A stretch of 64,000 nt of DNA, from contig JAYZEN010000007.1 in the NCBI GenBank assembly GCA_036337295.1, positions 186,001-250,000 on the forward strand, read 5' to 3'. Source of the stretch: Ketobacter sp036337295. Lineage in GTDB: Bacteria; Pseudomonadota; Gammaproteobacteria; Pseudomonadales; Ketobacteraceae. The notes under the pieces are model-generated. The model was not told the DNA's origin and searched no databases. It saw nothing but the letters and a program-made list of their open reading frames with translations. Shown one piece after another: positions 34,829-44,327 of the stretch; the stretch's first letter is position 1; the number at the start of each line of letters is the position of its first letter. Both the position numbers and the translations under genes were made by a program.

Positions 34829-35596
34829 GTGAAAGTACAATCTTCTGCGCCAGATCTGGACAGTGTCCAGTCTCCGGTTCCGCGCCACGTGGCGATCATC
34901 ATGGATGGCAATAACCGCTGGGCCAAACAGCGTGGGTTGCGCGGCGTTGAGGGTCACAAGCAGGGTGCCAAGACCGTTCGCGATACCGTTGAAAATTGCG
35001 CCCGGGCCGGGGTGGAAGTGCTCACGGTGTATGCGTTCAGCAGCGAAAACTGGCGGCGGCCCCAGGATGAAGTCAACGCGCTGATGAACCTGTTTTTAGA
35101 GGCGTTGGCGGAAGAAGTGCCGGATCTGCATAAAAACGGTATCCGGCTCACCTTTATCGGTGACCTGTCCGCCTTCAGCGACGATCTGCGAACCAAAATG
35201 CAGCAGGCCATGGACCAGACCGCCGCGAACCAGCACATGGTGTTTGCGGTGGCGGTGAACTACGGTGGCCAGTGGGACATCACCAACGCCGCCCGGCTGT
35301 TGGCTCAGCAGGTGAAGTCCGGGGTTCTGGAGCCGGAGGACATCACCCCGGAGCGGATGCAGAGCCAGGTTGCGTTGGGGGATCTGCCACCACCGGACCT
35401 GTGTATCCGCACCGGGGGCGACAATCGCATCAGCAACTTCCTGCTCTGGCAGATTGCCTATTCTGAACTGTATTTCACGGAGTTGTTCTGGCCGGACTTT
35501 GACAAGGCGGCACTGGAGCAGGCGTTTGCGGATTACCAGCGGCGACAACGACGCTTTGGCCGTACCAGTGAACAAGTAGAAGCGAGCCAACAATAG
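34829..35596 (+). CDS. uppS: Undecaprenyl diphosphate synthase
   Basis: A 255-residue cis-prenyltransferase. Conserved motifs are HVAIIMDGNNRWAKQRG (catalytic Asp in MDGN), AFSSENWRRP, and CIRTGGDNRISNFLLWQ near the C-terminus followed by YSELYFT. It makes the C55 lipid carrier for peptidoglycan and O-antigen. The GTG start at 34829 follows AGAGGA. Its stop abuts the cdsA start, so the two are coupled. Confidence 0.97.
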   Translation: MKVQSSAPDLDSVQSPVPRHVAIIMDGNNRWAKQRGLRGVEGHKQGAKTVRDTVENCARAGVEVLTVYAFSSENWRRPQDEVNALMNLFLEALAEEVPDLHKNGIRLTFIGDLSAFSDDLRTKMQQAMDQTAANQHMVFAVAVNYGGQWDITNAARLLAQQVKSGVLEPEDITPERMQSQVALGDLPPPDLCIRTGGDNRISNFLLWQIAYSELYFTELFWPDFDKAALEQAFADYQRRQRRFGRTSEQVEASQQ

Positions 35597-36406
35597 ATGC
35601 TGAAACAAAGAATAATAACAGCACTGATTTTGTTGCCCCTGGTTCTTGGGGCAATTTTTTATTTGCCAACGCCATGGTTCGCCCTGGCGATGGTGATCCC
35701 GGTCACGGTGGCAGCCTGGGAATGGGCCAACATCATGGGGCTGGAAGAGCAGCCAGCCCGCTTTGGCTACGCCGCACTGGTGGTGGTGGGGCTGGCGCTG
35801 GAATATTGGATTGAATTGGACCTGGTGCTCGCCCTGGCGGTGATTTGGTGGTCCCTGGCCGTGGCGTTGGTGCGAGCCTACCCCGCTAAGGTGTCACTCT
35901 GGTCTTCCCGAGCGGTACAGGGCGCCATCGGTCTGGTGCTGTTGTTGCCGGCCTGGTGGGGCCTGTTGGTATTGCATCGCCAGGAGGGCGGCTCCTGGTG
36001 GTTGCTGTATGCGTTCCTGTTGGTGTGGGGGGCGGACACCGGAGCCTATTTCGCCGGTCGCGCCTTTGGCAAACATAAGCTGGCCCCCGCTGTCAGTCCT
36101 GGCAAGACCATAGAAGGGCTTCTGGGAGGGCTTGCGGTAACCGCCCTGATCGCCATTCTGGTGGCGACTCAGACCCAGGCGCTCAGCACGGTCAGCCTGG
36201 CCTGGTTTCTGTTGGTGAGTCTGGTGGCGGTGCTGGGCTCGGTATTCGGGGATCTGGCCGAGAGCATGTTCAAGCGTCACCGGGGCATCAAAGACAGCAG
36301 TCAGATCCTGCCTGGGCACGGTGGAATTCTGGATCGTATCGACAGCATTACGGCCGCCGTACCCCTGTTTTCAGCGGGTATGCTGTTACTCGGCGCTTTC
36401 AAGTAA
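35597..36406 (+). CDS. cdsA: Phosphatidate cytidylyltransferase
   Basis: A 269-residue integral membrane enzyme with about eight hydrophobic helices. The family signature is near the C-terminus, GDLAESMFKRHRGIKDSSQI followed by LPGHGGILDRIDS. It converts phosphatidic acid and CTP to CDP-diacylglycerol for all phospholipids. Its ATG follows the uppS stop without gap. Confidence 0.97.
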   Translation: MLKQRIITALILLPLVLGAIFYLPTPWFALAMVIPVTVAAWEWANIMGLEEQPARFGYAALVVVGLALEYWIELDLVLALAVIWWSLAVALVRAYPAKVSLWSSRAVQGAIGLVLLLPAWWGLLVLHRQEGGSWWLLYAFLLVWGADTGAYFAGRAFGKHKLAPAVSPGKTIEGLLGGLAVTALIAILVATQTQALSTVSLAWFLLVSLVAVLGSVFGDLAESMFKRHRGIKDSSQILPGHGGILDRIDSITAAVPLFSAGMLLLGAFK

Positions 36407-36416
36407 AGGTGCCTTC

Positions 36417-37607
36417 ATGAGCCCAGTGCAAAACATAACCGTTCTTGGCAGTACCGGGTCCATCGGGCTCAGTACGCTGGATGTCATCAGCCGTCACCCT
36501 GAGCGCTATCGTGCTTTTGCGCTCACTGCCAACCGCAATTCAGAGGCCTTGTTTCAGCAGGTGGTTCAGTTTCGCCCCCGTTTCGCCGTGTTGCGCGAAG
36601 AGGCAGCGGCGGAGGCGTTGCGGAACCGATTACGTGGTAGCGGGTCTGATACTGAAGTTCTGGCGGGCACTACGGGGTTGATTGCCGTTGCCGAGCATCC
36701 GGCGGTGCAGCAGGTAATGGCCGCCATCGTGGGAGCGGCCGGTCTGCTGCCTACCCTGGCCGCAGTAAAGGCGGGCAAGCGCATCCTGCTGGCCAATAAG
36801 GAATCCCTGGTGATGAGTGGGCAGTTGTTTATGTCCGCGGTCCAGGAAAACGGTGCCCAGCTGTTGCCCATCGACAGTGAGCACAATGCTATTTTCCAGT
36901 GTATGCCGACGGATTTTGCGGCCGGCCTGCAACGCCGGGGGGTCGAGCGGATTCTCCTGACCGGCTCCGGTGGGCCGTTTCGCACCTTGCCCCTGGATCA
37001 GTTTGCCGGGGTGACGCCGGACCAGGCCTGCGCCCATCCCAACTGGGATATGGGCCGGAAAATATCGGTGGATTCCGCCACCATGATGAACAAGGGCCTG
37101 GAGTTTATCGAGGCCTGTTGGCTGTTCTCCGCCACCACCGATCAGGTGCAGGTGGTGGTGCACCCACAGAGCGTCATCCACTCCATGGTGCAGTATGTGG
37201 ATGGGTCTGTGTTGGCGCAGATGGGTAACCCGGACATGAGGACCCCCATTGCCCATGGCCTCGGTTGGCCCGGGCGCCTGGTGTCCGGCGTGGAGCCGTT
37301 GGATTTGGTCAAGGTGGCGCAGTTGGATTTCCAGGCGCCGGATGAATCCCGCTTTCCCTGTCTGCGGTTGGCGCGGGAGGCCATGGAGGCTGGCCAAACG
37401 GCCTCAGTGGTGCTGAATGCGGTGAACGAAGTGATGGTGGACGCGTTCCTGCGGGGTGAGGCCCGGTTCACGGATATTCCGGCGGTGATCGAAACGGTAC
37501 TGGAGCGATGCCCATTGGTGGACGCAGTGGATATTGATACTATCCTAAGGGCGGATGAAGAGGCCCGGAGGCTGGCTCAAGAGCACATCGGCGTTCAGAA
37601 AACCTAA
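36417..37607 (+). CDS. dxr: 1-deoxy-D-xylulose 5-phosphate reductoisomerase
   Basis: A 396-residue enzyme of the MEP isoprenoid pathway. The NADPH motif GSTGSIGLSTLD is at the N-terminus; metal and substrate segments are LLPIDSEHNAIFQC and NPDMRTPIAHGLGWP. The ATG at 36417 (with AAAGGTG upstream) gives MSPVQNITVLG; a longer in-frame reading into cdsA is not supported. It supplies isoprenoid units used by UppS encoded two genes earlier. Confidence 0.97.
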   Translation: MSPVQNITVLGSTGSIGLSTLDVISRHPERYRAFALTANRNSEALFQQVVQFRPRFAVLREEAAAEALRNRLRGSGSDTEVLAGTTGLIAVAEHPAVQQVMAAIVGAAGLLPTLAAVKAGKRILLANKESLVMSGQLFMSAVQENGAQLLPIDSEHNAIFQCMPTDFAAGLQRRGVERILLTGSGGPFRTLPLDQFAGVTPDQACAHPNWDMGRKISVDSATMMNKGLEFIEACWLFSATTDQVQVVVHPQSVIHSMVQYVDGSVLAQMGNPDMRTPIAHGLGWPGRLVSGVEPLDLVKVAQLDFQAPDESRFPCLRLAREAMEAGQTASVVLNAVNEVMVDAFLRGEARFTDIPAVIETVLERCPLVDAVDIDTILRADEEARRLAQEHIGVQKT

Positions 37608-37645
37608 TCCGGTACGGTTGAAACAACAACAAGATAGAGGCTCAA

Positions 37646-39010
37646 TTGTTCGAATTTTTGCAAACTCTACTGGCCTTTGTGGTCACTCTTGGATTGCTCA
37701 TCTTTGTCCACGAGTACGGTCATTTCTGGGTGGCCCGCCGCTGCGGTGTCCGAGTGCTGCGCTTTTCCATCGGTTTTGGCCAACCACTGGCAAAATGGAC
37801 CGATCGTCACGGCACTGAATTCGTGGTGGCCGCATTGCCCCTGGGTGGCTTTGTCAAAATGCTGGGTGAGCCCGGCAGCGACGTCAGCGACCATCAAAAA
37901 CAATTCTCCTTTGCCCACAAATCCGTTTTCCAGCGTTTTGCCATTGTCTCCGCCGGCCCGCTGGTAAACCTGTTTTTTGCGGTGTTCCTGTATTGGATGC
38001 TGTTTGTATCCGGCGTGAGCTCCCTGGTGCCTTACGTCGGAGATGTGAAGCCCGGCAGCCAGGCGGAAGCCGCCGGCTTCCAGACCATGGACGAGATTGT
38101 GGCCGTGGATGGCGAAGCCACCGAGAGCTGGGATGATGTGACCATGGCGCTGATTGCCCGCATCGGCGAAAGTGTGCAGGTTCGTTTCAGTGTTCGCCCT
38201 GACGGCAGCAGCGTGACTGTGGATCGTGTACTTGACCTGCAGAACTGGATGCAGGGGCAAGAAAAAACCCACCCTCTGAAATTGCTGGGCATGGAGCCGT
38301 ACTTTCCGGCGATCCCCCCGGTGGTGGGTGAGCTGGTGGAAGGTCGTGCTGCCCAGCAACAGGGTATGCAGCCCGGGGACCGCGTGTTGTCGGTCAATGA
38401 TGTGGACATTCAAACCTGGGACGAGTGGGTGGAACTGATCCGCCAGAACCCTGGTGTCACGATGGATGTGCTGGTGGAGCGCGCCGGCAAATCGGTGCCG
38501 CTGCGTATTACGCCGGAGCGGGTGACCGGGGAAGACGGTGAGGCCTTTGGGCAGATTGGTGCGGCCAACTCACCGGAATACTCCACCTTGCCGGACTTTA
38601 TGGTGCGTAAGCTGGAATACGGCCCACTGGCGGCAGTGGGTAAGTCGGTGGCCTACGCCTGGTCCCGGATTGAACTAACCGTACTCTCCATTGCCAAAAT
38701 GGTGACCGGAAAAATATCGCTGGATAATTTGAGTGGTCCCATCACCATTGCCAAAGTGGCCGGAGACAGCGCCAGCTACGGTCTGGAATCGTTTCTCAGC
38801 TTCATGGCCTATTTAAGTATCAGCCTTGGAGTGTTAAATTTGCTGCCCATTCCCGTTTTGGACGGCGGGCATTTAATGTACTATCTCGTTGAAATGGTTA
38901 AAGGAAGCCCGGTATCGGAGAAAGCCCAAGCGTTGGGAAACAGCCTGGGGCTCGGCTTGCTGGTCATGTTTATGGGACTTGCATTTTACAACGATATTAT
39001 GGGGCTTTGA
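37646..39010 (+). CDS. rseP: Site-2 intramembrane zinc metalloprotease RseP
   Basis: A 454-residue membrane protease. HEYGH at residues 22-26 is the zinc site; two PDZ domains occupy about 115-290; the second metal motif is LLPIPVLDGGHL near residue 395. It cleaves anti-sigma factor RseA in the sigma-E envelope response and clears signal peptides. The TTG start at 37646 with AGAGG upstream is the only one that preserves the first transmembrane helix. It precedes bamA, as in most gammaproteobacteria. Confidence 0.96.
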   Translation: MFEFLQTLLAFVVTLGLLIFVHEYGHFWVARRCGVRVLRFSIGFGQPLAKWTDRHGTEFVVAALPLGGFVKMLGEPGSDVSDHQKQFSFAHKSVFQRFAIVSAGPLVNLFFAVFLYWMLFVSGVSSLVPYVGDVKPGSQAEAAGFQTMDEIVAVDGEATESWDDVTMALIARIGESVQVRFSVRPDGSSVTVDRVLDLQNWMQGQEKTHPLKLLGMEPYFPAIPPVVGELVEGRAAQQQGMQPGDRVLSVNDVDIQTWDEWVELIRQNPGVTMDVLVERAGKSVPLRITPERVTGEDGEAFGQIGAANSPEYSTLPDFMVRKLEYGPLAAVGKSVAYAWSRIELTVLSIAKMVTGKISLDNLSGPITIAKVAGDSASYGLESFLSFMAYLSISLGVLNLLPIPVLDGGHLMYYLVEMVKGSPVSEKAQALGNSLGLGLLVMFMGLAFYNDIMGL

Positions 39011-39058
39011 TCCCGCCTTTTTAGGACCAATTGATTTTCCTGCGGACTTGAGCGTTAA

Positions 39059-41416
39059 ATGAATCGAATTACCCGTATTGTGCTGTTGTTGTGGGTGGCC
39101 ATTGTGGCAAACACAGCGACAGCGGACTCCTTCGTCATAAAAGATATTCGAATAGAAGGATTGCAACGTATTTCCGCCGGTGCAGTATTCAATGTATTGC
39201 CGTTACGGGTGGGGGATGAGGTGAATGACAATGCGCTGGCCCGTTCCGCCCGCATCCTGTTCAAGACCGGTAACTTCCAGGACATCAATCTGCTGCGGGA
39301 TGAGGATATCCTCATCGTTCAGGTCAGCGAGCGCCCCTCCATTGCCAGCATTGAGCTGGAAGGCAACAAATCCATTGAGACCGAAAATTTGATGGAGGGC
39401 CTGTCCCAGGCCGGCCTCAGTGAGGGCAGTGTGTTCCAGCGGGTGACCCTGGACCGGCTCAAAGTCGAGTTGGAGCGCCAGTATATTGCCCAGGGCCGCT
39501 ATGGGGCCCGGGTGGATCCGGTGGTGAAGCCCTTGCCCCGTAACCGGGTTGCCATCCATATCACCATCAAGGAAGGGGATGTGGCCACTATTTCCGGAGT
39601 CAATATTGTCGGCAACGTCGTGTTCTCCGATGAGATGTTGGTGGAGGAGTTCGACCTCAAGGAATCCCACATGTTTTCCTTTTTCAAGGGCGACGACAAA
39701 TACTCCCGCGAAAAATTGTCCGGTGATCTGGAAAAGTTGTCTTCCTACTACCAGGATCGTGGCTACGTAAATTTCCGGGTGGAATCCACCCAGGTTTCAG
39801 TTACTCCCGAAAAATCAGAAGTCTACATCACAGTGAACGTCTCTGAAGGGGAGCGCTTTACCGTAAACGAAGTGAAACTCACCGGTGATCTCAAGGTGCC
39901 CGAGGCGGAGTTGCGTCGCCTCATCCTGTTGCAGCCGGGGCAGACGTTCTCCCGTGCCCTGGTGACCACATCTAACGAACTGATTTCCAAGCGCCTCGGA
40001 AATGAAGGTTATACCTTTGCCAACGTCAATGGCGTCCCATCGTTGTCCCAGAATGGCGATAACACTGTCGATGTGACCTTTTATGTCGATGCCGGCACCC
40101 GGGTGTATGTGCGTCGCATCAACTTCTTCGGCAATACCAAGACCCGGGATGAGGTTTTACGCCGGGAAATGCGGCAGATGGAAGGCGCCTGGGCCTCGGG
40201 CCAGCTGATCGAGAATTCCAAGGTGAGGTTGGAGCGACTGGGCTTCTTCAAGGGGGTGACAGTGGAAACCCCTCGTGTACCCGGTGAAGATGATCAGGTG
40301 GATGTCAATTATTCGGTGGAAGAACAACCCTCCGGCTCCATCGGCGCCAGTGTGGGCTATCAGCAGGGCACCGGTTTTGTATTCGGCGCCAACCTGTCCC
40401 AAACCAACTTCCTGGGCACTGGAAACCGGGTCAGCATTGCCGCCAACCGCAGTGATATACGGGACAGCGTCAGTTTCTCCTTCCTCGACCCCTACTACAC
40501 CATCGATGGCGTTTCCCGGGGCTTTTCTCTGTTCTATCAGCAGACGGACATCAGCGAGGACGACGTTATTTCCAACTGGGCCTCGGATCGCTTTGGTGGC
40601 AACCTGACCTTTGGCTATCCCACCAGCGATATATCGCGCCTGAGCTTCGGTATCGGCTTCGAGAATGTCACGGTTTATGCCAGCCAACGCTCCCCGATCC
40701 AGGTGTGGGAGTTGGTGGGCTATGACCTCTATGACGCCAATATCAACGGCGAATCCACCCAATCGGACAAGTTCACCAACTTCCCGCTTACCGGCAGCTG
40801 GAGCATCAGCACCTTGAACCGTGGCGTGTTCGCCACCCGGGGCTCATCCCACAGTGTGTCCCTGCAGGTGACGTCGCCCGGCAGTGACCTGGAGTATTTC
40901 AAGTCCACCTTCCAGTCGCAAAAGTACTTCCCGCTGACCCAGGACTGGACCTTGCGTCTGCGCTCGGAGCTGGGCTATATGGATGCCTACGGTGAGGATG
41001 ATACGCCACCGTTCTATGAGAACTATTATGCCGGTGGTTTTGGTTCCATCCGCGGATACGAGGATCGGTCCCTGGGGCCTCGCGAAATCCAGTCTGCCTA
41101 TGATTTTGGCGATCCAAGGGCCATTGGTGGTAACCTGCTGGTGGAAGGCAGTGCAGAGTTCATTTTCCCCATGCCCTTTGTGAAGGACAATCGCTCCTTC
41201 CGTACCATGTTCTTCATCGATGCGGGTAACGTATTTGATACTCATCGCAAAGAGGAATATGGTTTCGAGGTGGATGAAATACGCATGTCGGCGGGTATCG
41301 CCCTGTCCTGGATTACCGGTATCGGTCCGTTATCGTTCAGCTTGTCCAAAGCCTTTAACGACCAGCCCGGTGATGATATACAGGCGTTCCAGTTCTCTCT
41401 GGGGCAGCCTTTCTAA
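39059..41416 (+). CDS. bamA: Outer membrane protein assembly factor BamA
   Basis: A 785-residue outer-membrane protein. A signal peptide (about 1-21, ending TATA-DS) is followed by five POTRA domains (about 22-420) starting FVIKDIRIEGLQRISAG, and a 16-strand barrel with the conserved loop motif FGSIRGYEDRSLGP and a C-terminal phenylalanine (SLGQPF). It inserts beta-barrel proteins into the outer membrane. Skp, its periplasmic partner chaperone, is encoded next. Confidence 0.97.
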   Translation: MNRITRIVLLLWVAIVANTATADSFVIKDIRIEGLQRISAGAVFNVLPLRVGDEVNDNALARSARILFKTGNFQDINLLRDEDILIVQVSERPSIASIELEGNKSIETENLMEGLSQAGLSEGSVFQRVTLDRLKVELERQYIAQGRYGARVDPVVKPLPRNRVAIHITIKEGDVATISGVNIVGNVVFSDEMLVEEFDLKESHMFSFFKGDDKYSREKLSGDLEKLSSYYQDRGYVNFRVESTQVSVTPEKSEVYITVNVSEGERFTVNEVKLTGDLKVPEAELRRLILLQPGQTFSRALVTTSNELISKRLGNEGYTFANVNGVPSLSQNGDNTVDVTFYVDAGTRVYVRRINFFGNTKTRDEVLRREMRQMEGAWASGQLIENSKVRLERLGFFKGVTVETPRVPGEDDQVDVNYSVEEQPSGSIGASVGYQQGTGFVFGANLSQTNFLGTGNRVSIAANRSDIRDSVSFSFLDPYYTIDGVSRGFSLFYQQTDISEDDVISNWASDRFGGNLTFGYPTSDISRLSFGIGFENVTVYASQRSPIQVWELVGYDLYDANINGESTQSDKFTNFPLTGSWSISTLNRGVFATRGSSHSVSLQVTSPGSDLEYFKSTFQSQKYFPLTQDWTLRLRSELGYMDAYGEDDTPPFYENYYAGGFGSIRGYEDRSLGPREIQSAYDFGDPRAIGGNLLVEGSAEFIFPMPFVKDNRSFRTMFFIDAGNVFDTHRKEEYGFEVDEIRMSAGIALSWITGIGPLSFSLSKAFNDQPGDDIQAFQFSLGQPF

Positions 41417-41447
41417 TAAAGAACACACGCAGGTAATGAGGTTTATA

Positions 41448-41954
41448 GTGAAAAAGTTTCTGGTAGTGCTGGTAGGATTGTTCATGGCCCAAACTCTAAT
41501 GGCGGCCGAAACACCCAAGGTCGTGACGGTGGATGTATTGCGTGCCGTGATGTCCACTGAAGAAGGCAAGATCAAAATCGAAAAGCTGAAGGGCGAGTTC
41601 GAGAAAGAGAAAGCCGGCTTGGAAGCCCTGAACATGAAAGGCAAAAAACTGCAGGACCGGATTCAGAAAGACGGTGCGGTTATGTCCACCGATGAGCGTC
41701 ACAAGCTGGAAAAAGAGCTGATGGAAATTGCCCAGGAGCTGAAATTCAAGGAGCAACAACTGAAGCAAAGCGGTCAGGCCGACCAGCGCCAGGTGGTGGA
41801 GTCCATGTTGCCGAAATTCCAGCAGGCTATGAAACAGATCATTGCCGAGCAGAAAATTGATATGGTGTTGCGACGTGAAGCCGTGCTGGATCTTAATCCC
41901 AGCCTCGACATCACGGATTTGGTGGTAACCAAAATGAACAGCATCAAAGATTAA
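41448..41954 (+). CDS. skp: Periplasmic chaperone Skp/OmpH
   Basis: A 168-residue exported protein. The signal peptide KKFLVVLVGLFMAQTLMAA is followed by VVTVDVLRAVMSTEEG and two long charged helices (about 45-130) typical of the Skp tentacles. It carries unfolded outer-membrane proteins to BamA. I prefer the GTG at 41448 with GAGG 6 nt upstream; an in-frame ATG at 41436 would add four residues (MRFI) but has poor spacing. Confidence 0.92.
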   Translation: MKKFLVVLVGLFMAQTLMAAETPKVVTVDVLRAVMSTEEGKIKIEKLKGEFEKEKAGLEALNMKGKKLQDRIQKDGAVMSTDERHKLEKELMEIAQELKFKEQQLKQSGQADQRQVVESMLPKFQQAMKQIIAEQKIDMVLRREAVLDLNPSLDITDLVVTKMNSIKD

Positions 41955-41960
41955 CCTGCC

Positions 41961-43016
41961 ATGAAAAGCGTAGCGGTGCGGGATGCCTGGCCATTGGGTG
42001 AACTGGCTCAGGCATTGGGCGTCGAGTTGAAAGGAGACCCGGCCCTGGAAGTGAAGGGTATGGCGACCCTGGCGGCGGCTCAAAGTGGTCAGCTCAGTTT
42101 TCTGGCGAATCCCCTGTACCGCAGCCAGCTTGCAACCACTGGCGCCACAGCCGTCATCCTGCAGCCCCGGTTCGCAGAGGAATGCCCGGTGGCAGCGCTG
42201 CTGGCAGATAACCCTTATCTGGTGTATTCCCGGGTATCCCACTTTTTTGACCGTCGCCCCCGGCCGGGTGCAGGCGTCCATCCCAGCGCCTATGTGGCGG
42301 ACGGTGTGGTAATGGGGGCCGGCTGTCGCATTGGGCCCAAAGCCGTCATCGAAGCTGGCGTGCAACTGGGTAACAATGTGGAGGTGGGAGCCGGCTCGGT
42401 GCTCGGCGCCAACAGTCGAATCGGCGATGATTGCCTGTTCCACGCCAACGTCACCCTGTATCACGGAGTGACCGTGGGCGACCGTTGCACCTTCCATGGC
42501 GGTGTGGTGATCGGAGCTGATGGCTTCGGCTTTGCCAACGAAGCCGGGCAATGGAAGAAAATCGCTCAGTTGGGTGGCGTGACCATTGGCAATGACGTTG
42601 AAGTGGGCGCCAATACCACCATCGATCGCGGGGCTATTCAGGATACCTTGATCGGCGATGGGGTGATCCTGGATAATCAGATCCAGATTGCCCACAACGT
42701 GGAAATCGGTGAAGGGACCGCCATTGCTGGCTGTACCGGCATTGCGGGCAGCACGCGTATCGGCAAGTACTGCACGATTGCGGGGGCCGTGGGCATTGCC
42801 GGTCACCTGGAAATCGCCGACCGGGTTCATCTCACCATGCGCAGTGCCATCACCAAGAGCATCTCTGAGCCGGGGTCTTATTCATCCGGCACCGCTATGT
42901 CCAAAACCACCGAGTGGCGGAAAAATGCAGCCCGCTTTCGCAGCCTGGACGACATGGCCCGTCGGATCAGCCGCCTGGAAAAGCAACTGAAGTCTTTTCT
43001 GGTCAGTAGCAAGTAA
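41961..43016 (+). CDS. lpxD: UDP-3-O-(3-hydroxyacyl)glucosamine N-acyltransferase
   Basis: A 351-residue hexapeptide-repeat acyltransferase. The N-terminal uridine-binding domain (about 1-105, with SGQLSFLANPLY) is followed by the left-handed beta helix and the catalytic His region in LFHANVTLYHG and GADGFGFANE. It adds the second 3-hydroxyacyl chain of lipid A. It follows skp by 6 nt. Confidence 0.97.
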   Translation: MKSVAVRDAWPLGELAQALGVELKGDPALEVKGMATLAAAQSGQLSFLANPLYRSQLATTGATAVILQPRFAEECPVAALLADNPYLVYSRVSHFFDRRPRPGAGVHPSAYVADGVVMGAGCRIGPKAVIEAGVQLGNNVEVGAGSVLGANSRIGDDCLFHANVTLYHGVTVGDRCTFHGGVVIGADGFGFANEAGQWKKIAQLGGVTIGNDVEVGANTTIDRGAIQDTLIGDGVILDNQIQIAHNVEIGEGTAIAGCTGIAGSTRIGKYCTIAGAVGIAGHLEIADRVHLTMRSAITKSISEPGSYSSGTAMSKTTEWRKNAARFRSLDDMARRISRLEKQLKSFLVSSK

Positions 43017-43110
43017 TACATATCGTGTTACGTTAATGGGCGTGAATTGTGGCTGGAATGTCCATAAGCTAGTGATTTACAATGAGATAAATCCTACCGT
43101 TTGAACTATT

Positions 43111-43545
43111 ATGAATATTAACGAAATCAAGGAAATTCTCCCACACAGAGCCCCTTTCCTGCAGGTGGACCGGGTGCTTGAACTGGTGGAGGGGGAGTAC
43201 ATCGTTGCTGTGCGGGGCATTTCCAACAACGAACCCGTGTTCGAAGGCCATTTCCCCGACAACCCCATTTTCCCCGGGGTGCTGATCATCGAGGCTATGG
43301 CCCAGACCGCTGGATTGCTGGCCTTCAAGACCGTGGGCCAGAAGGCGGAAGCCAATAAGGTGTACGTGGTGGCCTCCGTCGACAAAACCAAATTCCGCCG
43401 TTCCGTGGTGCCTGGGGAACAGTTAAAAATCCGGGCGACTATTAAAACCAGAAAACGTACTATCTGGAAGTTCCATGCAGTGGCGACGGTTGATGGCGAG
43501 GAAGTCGCCGTTTCCGACATAACCTGTGCTGAAAGGGATTTATAG
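43111..43545 (+). CDS. fabZ: 3-hydroxyacyl-ACP dehydratase FabZ
   Basis: A 144-residue hot-dog fold dehydratase. The catalytic His and Glu are in EGHFPDNPIFPGVLIIEAM. The N-terminus INEIKEILPHRAPFLQVDRV is typical. It dehydrates 3-hydroxyacyl-ACP in fatty acid elongation and competes with LpxA and LpxD for the same substrates, which explains its place between them. A 94-nt gap to lpxD could carry an internal promoter. Confidence 0.97.
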   Translation: MNINEIKEILPHRAPFLQVDRVLELVEGEYIVAVRGISNNEPVFEGHFPDNPIFPGVLIIEAMAQTAGLLAFKTVGQKAEANKVYVVASVDKTKFRRSVVPGEQLKIRATIKTRKRTIWKFHAVATVDGEEVAVSDITCAERDL

Positions 43546-43546
43546 A

Positions 43547-44314
43547 TTGATCCATCCGCAAGCAGTCGTTGATCCAAAAGCTGAGCTGGCCTCTGATGTG
43601 GAGGTTGGCCCGTTTACCTATATTGGTCCGGGTGTCACCGTGGACTCCGGCACTGTCATTCACTCCCACGCCTGTATCAAAGGCCCTACCCGGATTGGCA
43701 AGCGTAATCGTATTTTTCAGTTTGCGTCCATCGGGGAAGACTGCCAGGACAAAAAGTACAAAGGTGAACCTACCAGCCTGGAAATCGGTGACGACAATCA
43801 CTTTCGCGAATGCTGCACCATTCATCGGGGTACCCTGCAGGATGAAGGGGTAACCCGCATCGGCAGCCGCAATCTGGTGATGTCTTATGTGCATGTGGCC
43901 CACGATTGTGTCATCGGTAACGACAATATTTTTGCCAACAATGCCACCATGGCCGGTCATGTTCATGTCGCCCACGATGTGATCTTCGCCGGTTTTTCCG
44001 GGGCTCATCAGTTCTGTCATGTGGGCCCGTACGCCATGCTCGGTATGGGTGCCCTCACCGGCAAGGACGTACCGGCCTTTATGATGGTGGCCGGTAATCC
44101 CGCTCGACCCGCAGGAATGAACTTTGAAGGCATGCGTCGGCGCAAATTCAGTAAAGAGACCATGTCTCTACTCAAAGATGCTTACAAAACGGTATACATG
44201 CGCGGACTGAAGCTGGAGCAGGCGTTGGCGCAGCTGGAAGCCAAGCCAGAGGATCAGTATCTGCAGCTGTTTCTGGACACCATCAAATCCTCCAATCGCG
44301 GAATAGCCCGTTAA
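43547..44314 (+). CDS. lpxA: UDP-N-acetylglucosamine O-acyltransferase
   Basis: A 255-residue trimeric beta-helix acyltransferase. Key segments are IHPQAVVDPKAEL at the start and the catalytic His within VHVAHDCVIGNDN, followed by GFSGAHQFCHVG. It performs the first step of lipid A synthesis. I choose a TTG start at 43547, one base after the fabZ stop, with AAAGGGA 8 nt upstream; it gives a length close to the family (258-262). A GTG at 43526 would overlap fabZ and add seven residues. Confidence 0.94.
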   Translation: MIHPQAVVDPKAELASDVEVGPFTYIGPGVTVDSGTVIHSHACIKGPTRIGKRNRIFQFASIGEDCQDKKYKGEPTSLEIGDDNHFRECCTIHRGTLQDEGVTRIGSRNLVMSYVHVAHDCVIGNDNIFANNATMAGHVHVAHDVIFAGFSGAHQFCHVGPYAMLGMGALTGKDVPAFMMVAGNPARPAGMNFEGMRRRKFSKETMSLLKDAYKTVYMRGLKLEQALAQLEAKPEDQYLQLFLDTIKSSNRGIAR

Positions 44315-44327
44315 GCCTGGGAGTATT

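Noticed and set aside
41496..42830. A 444-codon minus-strand frame opposite skp and lpxD
   Set aside because: It crosses two conserved genes in antisense and only mirrors the hexapeptide repeat of lpxD.
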